Of a stretch of 64,000 bases of DNA, positions 15,949 to 26,140 are shown piece by piece; positions within the stretch are counted from its first letter, which is position 1; every line of letters begins with the position of its first letter. The position numbers and the translations under genes are program-made. The DNA is from Flavobacteriales bacterium (GTDB taxonomy: Bacteria; Bacteroidota; Bacteroidia; Flavobacteriales_D; Parvicellaceae): contig JACJZN010000007.1 of the NCBI GenBank assembly GCA_020635565.1, positions 248,001 to 312,000 on the forward strand, written 5' to 3'. The notes below the pieces were generated by a model, which was not told the DNA's origin, searched no databases, and worked only from the letters and a program-made list of their open reading frames with translations.

Positions 15949-18900
15949 ATGAAAAAATATCTACTGACTTCTCTTTTTAATGTCCTTCTTCTTTATGTTT
16001 TTTTAGTCAACTCCTCTCTTGTGGTAGCGCAAAGTGTTACTCTCTTACCAGGTGAAGGCCCTACTATTCAAAATGCTGAAGTAATGGTCGGAAATGGGAG
16101 ATCAATTTATTCTCATGCCAACTGCTTTTTAAACAAAGGAAAAGGGATGCTAAGTATAGGAATTCCCTTATTTAGTGCTTTAAACGCATACGATAATGGG
16201 GAAAATAGAATAGCCATCTATTACAACGGTAATTGGTATCGTGTGTGCGAAATTTGGACAGACAATTTTAATTACGGCTCTTCTCCTTTTGCTTCACCTC
16301 CTGCTTATTCAACATGGGATGTTGCTAATTACGCTGTTGGGTCAGCTTATCCAGCCCATTTTGGGAATGATTCAACAACCAAGGTAGTTGAAGGGTGGGT
16401 ACGGTCAGGAGCGAATCCAGCCATTCAACGCAGTGTTTATATGTTCAATAATGGCGTCCTGAAAAGGTATAATGGTAATTACTTGCCAGATACTTCGTCT
16501 CTAGATGTACAACATCGATTAGATACTACTGATTATCCTAATTTTTCATTACAAACAGAAGTGTATTCTGCTAGTTATGATTACCCTGTAAGTGACCCGT
16601 CTCCTAGTTCGGGTGTGCAGGCCGTTACAGGTGCATATAGCCAGACACCACTATCAGCTGTGAGAAGAGGTAATTTGCCAGGGGTTGGTACTTTAGACCT
16701 CACAGATGCAACTTTCGGAAATTCAACCTTTTTTTACATCAACATCGTGAATTTACCTCCTGAGATGTTGGAGTCGGGTAATTTCAGGGTACATGTCTAT
16801 CAAAGCTCATTTTCGACTAGTACAAATACAATTTTTGAGTGGGTGTACAACAATCAAAACTTTATGGAAAATGCCCCCATTAGTTTTACAGCTTCAGATG
16901 ATAAATGTGGTTTGGTTCGGCTAAATTGGGGGAATGCCTCTAACTCATTGCCTACAGACGGAACCGTGTCTCTAAAGACGGTAATATTGAGAGATGGAGT
17001 GTATCTGGATATGGTAGATGGTTCTTCTACTACTTATGACGATTCTACGGCTGTATTAGATGTTGAATATGATTATAGCCTGAAACACGTGGCATTTTCA
17101 GAGTCTGGGAAGACATATTGGTCATCACCAGTTACCTCATCTGTCACGGGATATGCGGAAAAATCACCCGATCAGCCAATTAACCCTGAGGCATCCAATG
17201 ATGATTGCACGGGTGAGATAAATGTTTCTTGGGACTATTCTGGTGCTAATCCGAAATATTTCAGAATTAAAAGGTCAATTTCTTCAAGTGGTCCGTTTAC
17301 ATTATTGAAAGATTCTATCGCGGGATCGGCTAGAGATTATACTGACATGGGAGTTGTGCGAGGAACAACCTATTATTATCAAATTACGACAAGAAACAGT
17401 TGTAATGATACTTCAATGACTTACGCAGAATGTAATGGGATTTCACCTATTGACCCTGCTGCACCATCAAATTTATCTACTTCAGTAGATGCAGTAAATG
17501 AAACGATAACGCTTACTTGGACCGATAATGCCAACAATGAAACGAGTTATGAGGTTATTCGTCAGGATGACGCTGGAAATACAGTTTATTTTGATGTCAA
17601 TCCTCAGTCAGGATCAGGCTCTACGATGAGTTACGTAGATGAAGGCGTGGCTCCTTGTACCGCATATACCTATAAAGTGAAAGCATATAATGCTTGTGTA
17701 TTAAGTGGTGTGTTAAATAGTGGTTCAGCTTCTACGAATCAATTACCTCCGCCCAATTTGGCTTCAACTTTTTCTACGTCTAATTACATGTCTGCATCCA
17801 AAGGATACTACGTGAATCGGGTAGAAATTCAGTGGAACAATGAAAATAACAGTGTATTAGATTACATAAAAGTCTACAGAAAACAACTTGGAACTTCTTC
17901 TTCTCCAGTGCAAATTGCAAGTGTTACGCCTGGAAATGAATTGTATATAGATTATACATCAGATGCTGGTGTTTACTATGAATATTCGCTGGTGGGTGAA
18001 GTATATTGTTTGGGAACTACTTATAATACAGACACGATTACTAATGTTGGTTTTAGAAGTGCAAACGGTGTAGTGAATGGACACATAGAATATGGAGGAG
18101 GAGTAGCTGTGCAAGGAGCTAAGGTCAATGTAGAGTCCCAAAATGGAACCACTGGAAGAAGTTTGACAGTGAGTAGTGGAAACTATGGCGTAATTCCTCA
18201 TGGCACAGACTTCGATTTTACAAATGAGTTTACTTTGCAGGCTTACGTTAAAATTCCTGCAACCTCAATAGATGTTTCTATTTTGAAGAAGACAGGATCT
18301 TTCGAGTTAAAGTATACAAGTGCTGATGCATTAGCATTCGAGGTGACTACCGGATCTACTCAAACACTTTCTGCTAGTGCTACTATTGATGATAATTCAT
18401 TTCATCAAGTAACTGCTGTTTATGATAGTGCATACCTAAGAATATATTTGGACGGAGCTATTATGGATTCCATTGCGCATACAGGAAATGTTACAAGCAA
18501 TTTGAACGACTTGTGGCTAGGGAATTTAACAAGTGGCTCAATGAGCTTGGATGAAGTGAGAATTTATGCAGAAGCACTAACTTCTGAAGAAGTATCTCAA
18601 AGTTTTTCACGTGTGCTTCTTGGAAACGAATCTGGTCTAGTGGGCTATTACAGATTGAATGAAGCTGATGGAGGCGAATTCTATGATGTTTCCTATCACA
18701 ATGGAACTATTTACAATGAGAATCACGGTTATTTTGTGGGAGCTCCTACTTACACTTCAAATATTCCCACAGCAATTCAACTTTCTTTTGCTGGATATAC
18801 TAATGTAAATGGTGACTACACGGTAAATGTTGGTTATCAGGGGGTTGGTGAAATCTTTACAGTTACACCGCAATACCTTACTCACCAATTTAGTCCCGGT

Positions 18901-21900
18901 ACTCGATCTTTATACATAGGTGATAATTCTCAAGTTCAAAATGGGATTGATTTTACAGATATCTCATCTTTTGAAGTGTCCGGTAATTTAGCTTACTATG
19001 GTACTACTTGCCCTGTGAAGGATGCAACACTTTTAATAGATGGCACAGTAGTGATCCTTAATGGTAGCACAGTAAAAACAGATGCTAATGGAAACTTCAC
19101 CATAGATGTTCCAATTGGAAATCATTTTATTACCATAGAAAAAAGTGGGCATGAAATGAATGCGGGAAGATACCCACCTACAGGAACGTATGATTTTCAA
19201 GCAGACATGGCCGGTATTCAATTTACGGATTCAACATTTGTAAAAGTTGTGGGTAGAGTAGCAGGAGGTTTGCGAGAAGCGAATAAGCTTCCAAATTTGG
19301 GAAGAGGAAGCAATAATATTGGACAGGCTACACTAACATTTACATCTCAAGCTGGGGGCGGATGTGTATCTGAAACGGTACAAACTGTAGATTCAACGGG
19401 AGAGTATGAAATCTATCTTCCACCAATGAAGTATGTACCAACGGTTACGGTCAACAGTAATTTGGCTTTAAGTTTTGGCACATTAAGTCTTATTGACCTG
19501 AGCATTGTTCCTTCAATCACCAATGTATATGATACGATTGGTTATGATACGTTAAATAACGTTTATTATATTGACTCAACTTGGTATCAGCACTTAAATG
19601 ACTATATCTATCGAGTTAATCCAGAAATTAACGTTTTAGATTACGAAAATCCCGATACTGTTTTCTTTGGTATGCATGAATATACTTATGAATACCCGAA
19701 TGGAACAACGGAAACAATAGACCTTACTTCAGCTTCTTCACCTGTGCCATGGGCGTTATTTGATGCTAGAGGAGAGGGTGCTGAGGCTAGTGCGATCATC
19801 AGAGTCTATGAATTGTATGCTAATCATGATGGAGGAAACACAGTATATGATTCTGTTCCGACAACTGATGGAGAATTAAGGTTTAATAATGAACTTTCAT
19901 CACTGGGAGTGCATGGACTTAATATGAGTGATGTGAACTCATTGGATTCACTAAGAGATCTAGTTTATACTTTCCCACTAGGAACACCAAATTTTACTGA
20001 AAACTCTTCCATACCCCAATTCAGTTATACAAAGAAACTTCAAATTACTTTGCTTCTTTCAAATGGAACGGCCATTGATTGGTTACCTAATAATTATAAA
20101 GGAGCCTCTTTCTCTGCGAATGACAATGTTTTCAGAGGTTATATTTTAGGGACTAAATCTGATGGTCAACAGTTTATTACAGCAGGACCAGAAATACCAG
20201 AGTATATTTTAAGAGATCCTCCAGGTAGCAATAGTTTTGCGAGCAGAGAAATTGGAGCTACTAAAACGACTGAAAATAGTTGGAGTTGGAGTGAGGGAGG
20301 AACAACCAGCTCAACGGATAATATATTCCTTGGGACTAAATTCTTAGCTGGTTTAGGTGTAGCCATTGAAACAGATATTGAGAGCAATACGAGTTTCGGA
20401 TTTGAATCTTCGAGTACAGGAGGGGAATCAGGAACAGAATCGGTAACTGTTACCAATACGCAGGAATGGCAAACCAACAGTAATGCATATCTTCCAGGTA
20501 GATCGAGTGATTTATATATAGGAAAGTCAAAAAATGTCACTTTTGGAATTTCAGAAACTCTAAACTTAGTGCCGGATGATATCAGCGGAGATGTAGAAGC
20601 GTTGAGTTCATTAATTGATGCCTCTCAATTAACGTTAGCTAAAACATACGGATTGTCTGTAATACCTGGTGGATATTCTACGCAATTTATGTATAGTGAA
20701 GAAGATATCAAGTCTGTTATTATTCCTGATTTGATTGAAATGAGAAATGTTATGTTGCAGAGCAATGCCAAGTACACCTCGCATTTATCAGTTTTAGACC
20801 CAAATTATGGATTGAATAATGATCATCCACAATTTGATCCTGTTGCTCAAAATATTACAAGTGATCAAAAAATTGCTTACATGTTGAATTTGGCAGACTC
20901 AACTGATAGCTTCTTTATTTTTGATGAAAACGGGAATCTGTTATATAATGAAGAATTTCAGATTCCAACCCTAGCTCAGCAGGCAATTTGGAATAAGTTA
21001 GACTCACTTAAAAAAACATCTTTTACAAGTTTAAGTGGTGCGAGTTATACTTATAATGCAGTCGATTTTGAGGACTCTTTAACTGGAGACAGTATCCGTT
21101 GGATCAACAACCAAATTACGCAATGGGAAAATGCGATTATGCTGAATGAATGGGAAAAGGTAAACATTAGTAACACAGTTATTAAAAATCGTTTGAAAAA
21201 TGCGGAATTAACTAAGTTATACAATAAATATTCCTCGATCATTTATGAATATTCAGAATTGTCAAGTGTTAGTGGTAGTTTTCAAGATGTTGCATCATTG
21301 TCTCTAGTGCCTGTACCAGGATACGGCTTGGGAGGAATTGGATCGTTTGATGTTGGGTCGGCAGCAGGAGTTTCAGCGGCTAAAATTTATAATGAATTTT
21401 CATCGTATCAACTTCAAAAACAAACAATCATTGATAAATTTAGTCAAACACAGAATAACTACTCTATTTCTGGAGGAAATACATTTACTTCTTCTATTAC
21501 ACATGAAAGTGCCTCTACTTATACAACTTCTATAGAATATGGTATGTCTGAATCACTTGGTTTAGAAGTATCGGCTAAGGTAAATAATACAGGGGTTAGT
21601 TTTTCTAGTAGTTTAAGTCTTGATTTTTCTACAGGTAGAGATTGGAGCGAAACCTCTTCAAGTACTGAAACAGTTGCATTTACTTTGTATGATCAAGATC
21701 AAAATGATTTGTTTTCTGTGGATGTATTTCCTTCTCTATTGGGTTGGGGACCTGTATTTAAACTAAAACCCGGAGGTAGAACCTCTTGTCCTCATGAAGA
21801 TGCTTTATTGACGGAGTACTATTTGGATAACCCTGCTAATTCATCGTCCAATGTAAACCACCCATATTTTGTCTTGAGTGAAAGAACCCAACAAATTGAA

Positions 21901-24900
21901 AAAGTAGAAATGAGTGCTTCTCCAACGTTGGTAACAAATGTTCCAGTAGGAAGTGCAGCATCGTTTAACTTGACCTTATCCAACCTGTCCGAGACAAATG
22001 ATGATGTTACCTACCGTTTACAATTGGATGCAGCAAGTAATCCTTTTGGTGCTTATGTAAAAATTGACGGGGTTGCTCCTTCGGTAGACGTATTAATTAA
22101 TGGAGGTTCTTCCATCAATAAAGTAATAACTGTAGAGAAAGGACCTGGTTCAACTTACGATTATGATAGCTTACTTGTATTAATTCACTCAAATTGTCAA
22201 TACGATCCTACTTCTGCTACGGATGATTATCCGGATATTGTGGATAGCGCGTATATCAGTGCACATTTCTTACCTACTTGTACCGATGTAGCATTTATTA
22301 CACCGGAAGATCAATGGGTATTAAACAATAGCTTTAACGATACGATGCCAGTGATATTTGATGGTTACGACATCAATTTTTATGATTTTGAGAGTGTCAG
22401 GTTAGATTATAAACCAAGTTCTTCATCGGCATGGGTTGGTCTACAGACCTTTTACAAGGATACCTCAGGAATGAATGATCCTACTTTAGAAGTTATACCT
22501 ACCTCTTCATCATATACTGGTTGGGAGTGGATTACGGATCAATTAACAGATGGGAATTATGATGTTCGATTGGTTTCTCAGTGTGCGCTTGCAGAGAATG
22601 TTTCTTTAACACATTCAGGAGTGATGGACCGCATTAACCCGCATCCTTTCGGAACGCCATCTCCGGCTGATGGAATTTTAGATCCAAATGATGACATCTA
22701 CATTCAAATGAATGAACCGATTGATATTGGTTCACTCAATTCTTACAATTTTGACGTAAGGGGTGTGCTTAACGGAAGTGATATCCGTCATTCTGAAAGC
22801 TTAAACTTTGACGGTACTGCAGATTATGTGCGTGTGGCGGGTGGAGCAAACCTGAAACAACGTTCTTTCACGGTTGAGTTTTGGGCAAAAGTGAATGCCT
22901 CTGGTGTGATACAAACGATATTTAGTCAAGGAACTAACACCACGCAGAGCATGGCTATAGGGATAGATGCTTCAGACCACTTCTTCATGAGAATTGGAAC
23001 ATCAACGGTGACCTCGGATGCTGCTGTAGGTACTCCTTCAGAATGGCATCATTATGCGGCAGGATATGACTATACTAATAATCAAGGGGCGCTTTATGTG
23101 GATGGTGTTTTGGTAAATAGCGGTAACTTAAACTTGTATTTTGATTATCAAGGAGAAGGTAAATTAGCCTTCGGAAAAGAATTGCCGAATAATACCAATT
23201 TCTTTAATGGAAACATTCATGAAATGAGACTTTGGAATGACTTACGATCGGTAAGTGAGATTACTGTAAACATGGCTATTGAACTTACTGGTAATGAAAG
23301 TGGATTGCTTTACAATTGGAGAATGAATGAGGCAGAAGGAAATCTGGCAGAAGATCATGTAAGAGCTAGAAATGGGGATCTATATGGACCAACTTGGGAA
23401 GTGAATCCAAATGGTTATGCAGCGAATTTTGATGGAATTGATGACTATGTAACGGTTAATTCCTCAACAATTCCAATAACAAAAGAAATGGATTTCACGC
23501 TTGAGTTTTGGTTTAGATCTTCACAAACAGGAGTAGCTACCTTATTCTCCAATGGTACCGGTGATGGAGTGCAGGCTGATTCACTAATTTCATGGAACAT
23601 AGCGAAAGACGCTAGTGGAATCATCCATGTGTACCATAATGGGCTTGATTTTGTCGCAACTAACCAAGATTATTTTGATGGGGATTGGCATCACTTTGCA
23701 TTGGTGCTAAACCGTAATGCAAATTTATCATCATACATCGATGGAAATCTTGAAAACTCGGTTCAGTCAACTAGCTTCGAGCAAATGGGAAGTGTTGAAA
23801 TGTACCTTGGAGCACATGGCTATACGGTGAGTACTATTTTTACTGTCGATGATTTTTTCCAGGGAGATATCGATGAATTTAGGTTTTGGAATGCTTCAAG
23901 AAAATTGGAACAAATCCAGCGGGATTTAAGAAATAGTATGCTTGGTGATGAGTATGCATTACAGGCTTATGTGCCTTTTGAGAATTATCAGCTGGTATTG
24001 GGTGTGCCAAATATTACATCTACGTTTAATGATCAGTCTGATAATGGGTTAACAGTAGTAGAGAATGGAAGTACAACGCTTATATCTCAAACACCAACGT
24101 TAAGACTACCTCGACCAGTGCAAGACGTTGCTTTCACCTACTCAGTGAACAACGATAAAATCATTATCACGCCAACTACTTCTTCAGAGTTAATCGAAAA
24201 AGTAACCTTAGACATTACAGTAAAAGATGTGCAGGACTTAAATGGAAATACCATGCAGTCTCCAAAAACGTGGATTGCTTATGTCAATAAGAACCAGGTG
24301 CTTTGGCAAGATGATGAGTTCAATTTTACAAAAACGGAGGACAGTGTGATCACCTTCTCTACCTACATTGTGAATACGGGAGGTGACGCCAAAGCTTATA
24401 CGATAGCCGGGTTACCATCATGGTTATCATCGTCCATTACATCCGGAACCATAAGTCCAAATTCTACGCAATTGGTCACTTTTACGATCGATGATGGATA
24501 TGCAGTCGGTGAGTATTTTGCAGACGTTACATTAACCACCGATTTTGGGTATGATGAGGTGTTGCGTGTGAACTTAAGTGTTGTTGGAGATCCTCCGCAT
24601 TGGACGGTAGATCCTTCAGATTTTGCGTACAACATGATTGTGTTTGGCGAGCTTGAGATTGATGGAATTATCAATACCAATACCGGAAGTATGCTAGGAG
24701 CTTTTATTGGAGATAGCTTATGTGGAGTTGCAAACTTACAATACCTGTCTGCGTATGATCGATATGAAGTATTCTTAAATGTTTACAGTAATTCTATTTA
24801 CGGAGATTCGATTGAGTTCCAGATTTACGATGCTTCTTCAGGATACACGTTTGTTGAAGTAACACCTTCATTGATGTTTGTGGAAAATGATGTGCAAGGA

Positions 24901-26136
24901 ACAGTAGCCAACCCAATCACTTTTGAGGCAAGTACAACCATCGCGCTAAATATTCCGTTAAACAAAGGCTGGACTTGGGTTTCTTTACCATTGGAAACGA
25001 CAGGTTTGAATTCGAGTAATACCTTAGCTGATGGAATCATTAATACTACAGGAGATGTCATCAAAGGACAGTTTAACTTTGATCAGTATGATCAAACCGT
25101 AGGGTGGTTGGGAAGTATTTCGAGTGGTTCAGGGTATCTAAATGCGGAGTCTTATAAATTCAATAAAGCGGTAAAAGATACATTAACACTTGTCGGTAAA
25201 CGAATTCATCCGGATTCAACTATTGCTTTGATTTCTCTAGATCAAGGCTGGAACTGGATGGGGTATGTTTCAACAAAGGTGTCTGATTTGGCTACAGCTC
25301 TTGGTCAGCTTACACCAACAGATGGAGATATCATTAAGAGTCAATACAATTTTGCTGTATATGATAACCTAAATGGTTGGATCGGAAGTTTAACTCAAAT
25401 GAAAGCGGGTTATGGATACATGTATAAAGCAGCAAATGCAACTACTTTTACTTATCCGTTATCGCTTTATTATGGGAAATCTGAAGGAGACTTCATCGAA
25501 GATAAAGTGAAAATACCAAATGAATACGCTTGTGAAGTTGGTGATTTCAGTAAAACAATGTCGATTATTGGTGAAGCAAACCTTTGTAAAGAAGTATTGG
25601 CTGATGAAAATGTAATCTTAGTCGTTTTTGATGCGAATAATGAAGTTAGAGGTCACGGATTCTCTAAAAAAGTGGGTGAGGAATACAAATACTTCATCAC
25701 GGCATATAGTAATACAGACAATGAGGAGCTGTTTTTTGAATATGTCAACCTAATGACTAGAAAAACAGCAGATGTTTCAAGGTCTCTTCTTTTCCAAGGA
25801 GATTTACTGAAGGGAACGCTTGAAGAGTCTGAGCAACTGTTTGTAGATGAAAGTGATGTTTGTGTATTAACAACGCCTTCAACGGTTGAAGATTTAGCAG
25901 AAATAGGGTTTAGCTATTACCCTAATCCATTCAATCAAGAAATCGTATTAGAATTCGAAGAGCTGTCTGCCGTAACGGTAACCTTAAAGGATGTTTTAGG
26001 TCGAACCATTTTAACCGAATCATTTAGTGTTCAAGGCACACATCGATTGTCTGTTGCCGAGCAATTGCCGCCAGGATTATATACGCTCTCTGTATCTGGA
26101 GACATTGAAGCAAATGTGAAGTTGATTAAAAATTAA
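15949..26136 (+). CDS. Giant secreted multidomain protein: FN3, three LamG domains, T9SS type A sorting domain
   Basis: 3395 residues. The order is: signal peptide (1-28); N-terminal unknown module; fibronectin-III-like repeats (about 400-720, e.g. APSNLSTSVDAVNETITLTW); LamG/concanavalin domain (about 743-880); carboxypeptidase-like regulatory inserts; a long middle region with two Ser/Thr-rich alternating-strand segments (about 1436-1507 and 1837-1914) flanking a helical stretch; two more LamG domains (about 2283-2450 and 2490-2680); a BACON-like sandwich; a module shared with the next gene (about 2880-3000); and a type A sorting domain with YYPNPFNQEIVLEF and LPPGLYTLSV. It is exported by T9SS to the cell surface or medium and probably binds glycans. 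It leads an operon of four genes; the next ATG is four bases after its stop. Confidence 0.88.
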   Translation: MKKYLLTSLFNVLLLYVFLVNSSLVVAQSVTLLPGEGPTIQNAEVMVGNGRSIYSHANCFLNKGKGMLSIGIPLFSALNAYDNGENRIAIYYNGNWYRVCEIWTDNFNYGSSPFASPPAYSTWDVANYAVGSAYPAHFGNDSTTKVVEGWVRSGANPAIQRSVYMFNNGVLKRYNGNYLPDTSSLDVQHRLDTTDYPNFSLQTEVYSASYDYPVSDPSPSSGVQAVTGAYSQTPLSAVRRGNLPGVGTLDLTDATFGNSTFFYINIVNLPPEMLESGNFRVHVYQSSFSTSTNTIFEWVYNNQNFMENAPISFTASDDKCGLVRLNWGNASNSLPTDGTVSLKTVILRDGVYLDMVDGSSTTYDDSTAVLDVEYDYSLKHVAFSESGKTYWSSPVTSSVTGYAEKSPDQPINPEASNDDCTGEINVSWDYSGANPKYFRIKRSISSSGPFTLLKDSIAGSARDYTDMGVVRGTTYYYQITTRNSCNDTSMTYAECNGISPIDPAAPSNLSTSVDAVNETITLTWTDNANNETSYEVIRQDDAGNTVYFDVNPQSGSGSTMSYVDEGVAPCTAYTYKVKAYNACVLSGVLNSGSASTNQLPPPNLASTFSTSNYMSASKGYYVNRVEIQWNNENNSVLDYIKVYRKQLGTSSSPVQIASVTPGNELYIDYTSDAGVYYEYSLVGEVYCLGTTYNTDTITNVGFRSANGVVNGHIEYGGGVAVQGAKVNVESQNGTTGRSLTVSSGNYGVIPHGTDFDFTNEFTLQAYVKIPATSIDVSILKKTGSFELKYTSADALAFEVTTGSTQTLSASATIDDNSFHQVTAVYDSAYLRIYLDGAIMDSIAHTGNVTSNLNDLWLGNLTSGSMSLDEVRIYAEALTSEEVSQSFSRVLLGNESGLVGYYRLNEADGGEFYDVSYHNGTIYNENHGYFVGAPTYTSNIPTAIQLSFAGYTNVNGDYTVNVGYQGVGEIFTVTPQYLTHQFSPGTRSLYIGDNSQVQNGIDFTDISSFEVSGNLAYYGTTCPVKDATLLIDGTVVILNGSTVKTDANGNFTIDVPIGNHFITIEKSGHEMNAGRYPPTGTYDFQADMAGIQFTDSTFVKVVGRVAGGLREANKLPNLGRGSNNIGQATLTFTSQAGGGCVSETVQTVDSTGEYEIYLPPMKYVPTVTVNSNLALSFGTLSLIDLSIVPSITNVYDTIGYDTLNNVYYIDSTWYQHLNDYIYRVNPEINVLDYENPDTVFFGMHEYTYEYPNGTTETIDLTSASSPVPWALFDARGEGAEASAIIRVYELYANHDGGNTVYDSVPTTDGELRFNNELSSLGVHGLNMSDVNSLDSLRDLVYTFPLGTPNFTENSSIPQFSYTKKLQITLLLSNGTAIDWLPNNYKGASFSANDNVFRGYILGTKSDGQQFITAGPEIPEYILRDPPGSNSFASREIGATKTTENSWSWSEGGTTSSTDNIFLGTKFLAGLGVAIETDIESNTSFGFESSSTGGESGTESVTVTNTQEWQTNSNAYLPGRSSDLYIGKSKNVTFGISETLNLVPDDISGDVEALSSLIDASQLTLAKTYGLSVIPGGYSTQFMYSEEDIKSVIIPDLIEMRNVMLQSNAKYTSHLSVLDPNYGLNNDHPQFDPVAQNITSDQKIAYMLNLADSTDSFFIFDENGNLLYNEEFQIPTLAQQAIWNKLDSLKKTSFTSLSGASYTYNAVDFEDSLTGDSIRWINNQITQWENAIMLNEWEKVNISNTVIKNRLKNAELTKLYNKYSSIIYEYSELSSVSGSFQDVASLSLVPVPGYGLGGIGSFDVGSAAGVSAAKIYNEFSSYQLQKQTIIDKFSQTQNNYSISGGNTFTSSITHESASTYTTSIEYGMSESLGLEVSAKVNNTGVSFSSSLSLDFSTGRDWSETSSSTETVAFTLYDQDQNDLFSVDVFPSLLGWGPVFKLKPGGRTSCPHEDALLTEYYLDNPANSSSNVNHPYFVLSERTQQIEKVEMSASPTLVTNVPVGSAASFNLTLSNLSETNDDVTYRLQLDAASNPFGAYVKIDGVAPSVDVLINGGSSINKVITVEKGPGSTYDYDSLLVLIHSNCQYDPTSATDDYPDIVDSAYISAHFLPTCTDVAFITPEDQWVLNNSFNDTMPVIFDGYDINFYDFESVRLDYKPSSSSAWVGLQTFYKDTSGMNDPTLEVIPTSSSYTGWEWITDQLTDGNYDVRLVSQCALAENVSLTHSGVMDRINPHPFGTPSPADGILDPNDDIYIQMNEPIDIGSLNSYNFDVRGVLNGSDIRHSESLNFDGTADYVRVAGGANLKQRSFTVEFWAKVNASGVIQTIFSQGTNTTQSMAIGIDASDHFFMRIGTSTVTSDAAVGTPSEWHHYAAGYDYTNNQGALYVDGVLVNSGNLNLYFDYQGEGKLAFGKELPNNTNFFNGNIHEMRLWNDLRSVSEITVNMAIELTGNESGLLYNWRMNEAEGNLAEDHVRARNGDLYGPTWEVNPNGYAANFDGIDDYVTVNSSTIPITKEMDFTLEFWFRSSQTGVATLFSNGTGDGVQADSLISWNIAKDASGIIHVYHNGLDFVATNQDYFDGDWHHFALVLNRNANLSSYIDGNLENSVQSTSFEQMGSVEMYLGAHGYTVSTIFTVDDFFQGDIDEFRFWNASRKLEQIQRDLRNSMLGDEYALQAYVPFENYQLVLGVPNITSTFNDQSDNGLTVVENGSTTLISQTPTLRLPRPVQDVAFTYSVNNDKIIITPTTSSELIEKVTLDITVKDVQDLNGNTMQSPKTWIAYVNKNQVLWQDDEFNFTKTEDSVITFSTYIVNTGGDAKAYTIAGLPSWLSSSITSGTISPNSTQLVTFTIDDGYAVGEYFADVTLTTDFGYDEVLRVNLSVVGDPPHWTVDPSDFAYNMIVFGELEIDGIINTNTGSMLGAFIGDSLCGVANLQYLSAYDRYEVFLNVYSNSIYGDSIEFQIYDASSGYTFVEVTPSLMFVENDVQGTVANPITFEASTTIALNIPLNKGWTWVSLPLETTGLNSSNTLADGIINTTGDVIKGQFNFDQYDQTVGWLGSISSGSGYLNAESYKFNKAVKDTLTLVGKRIHPDSTIALISLDQGWNWMGYVSTKVSDLATALGQLTPTDGDIIKSQYNFAVYDNLNGWIGSLTQMKAGYGYMYKAANATTFTYPLSLYYGKSEGDFIEDKVKIPNEYACEVGDFSKTMSIIGEANLCKEVLADENVILVVFDANNEVRGHGFSKKVGEEYKYFITAYSNTDNEELFFEYVNLMTRKTADVSRSLLFQGDLLKGTLEESEQLFVDESDVCVLTTPSTVEDLAEIGFSYYPNPFNQEIVLEFEELSAVTVTLKDVLGRTILTESFSVQGTHRLSVAEQLPPGLYTLSVSGDIEANVKLIKN

Positions 26137-26140
26137 GGAG

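Noticed and set aside
20166..20540. 124-codon open frame antisense to the giant secreted protein
   Set aside because: It is a by-product of Ser/Thr-rich coding on the other strand; no start signal or family match.
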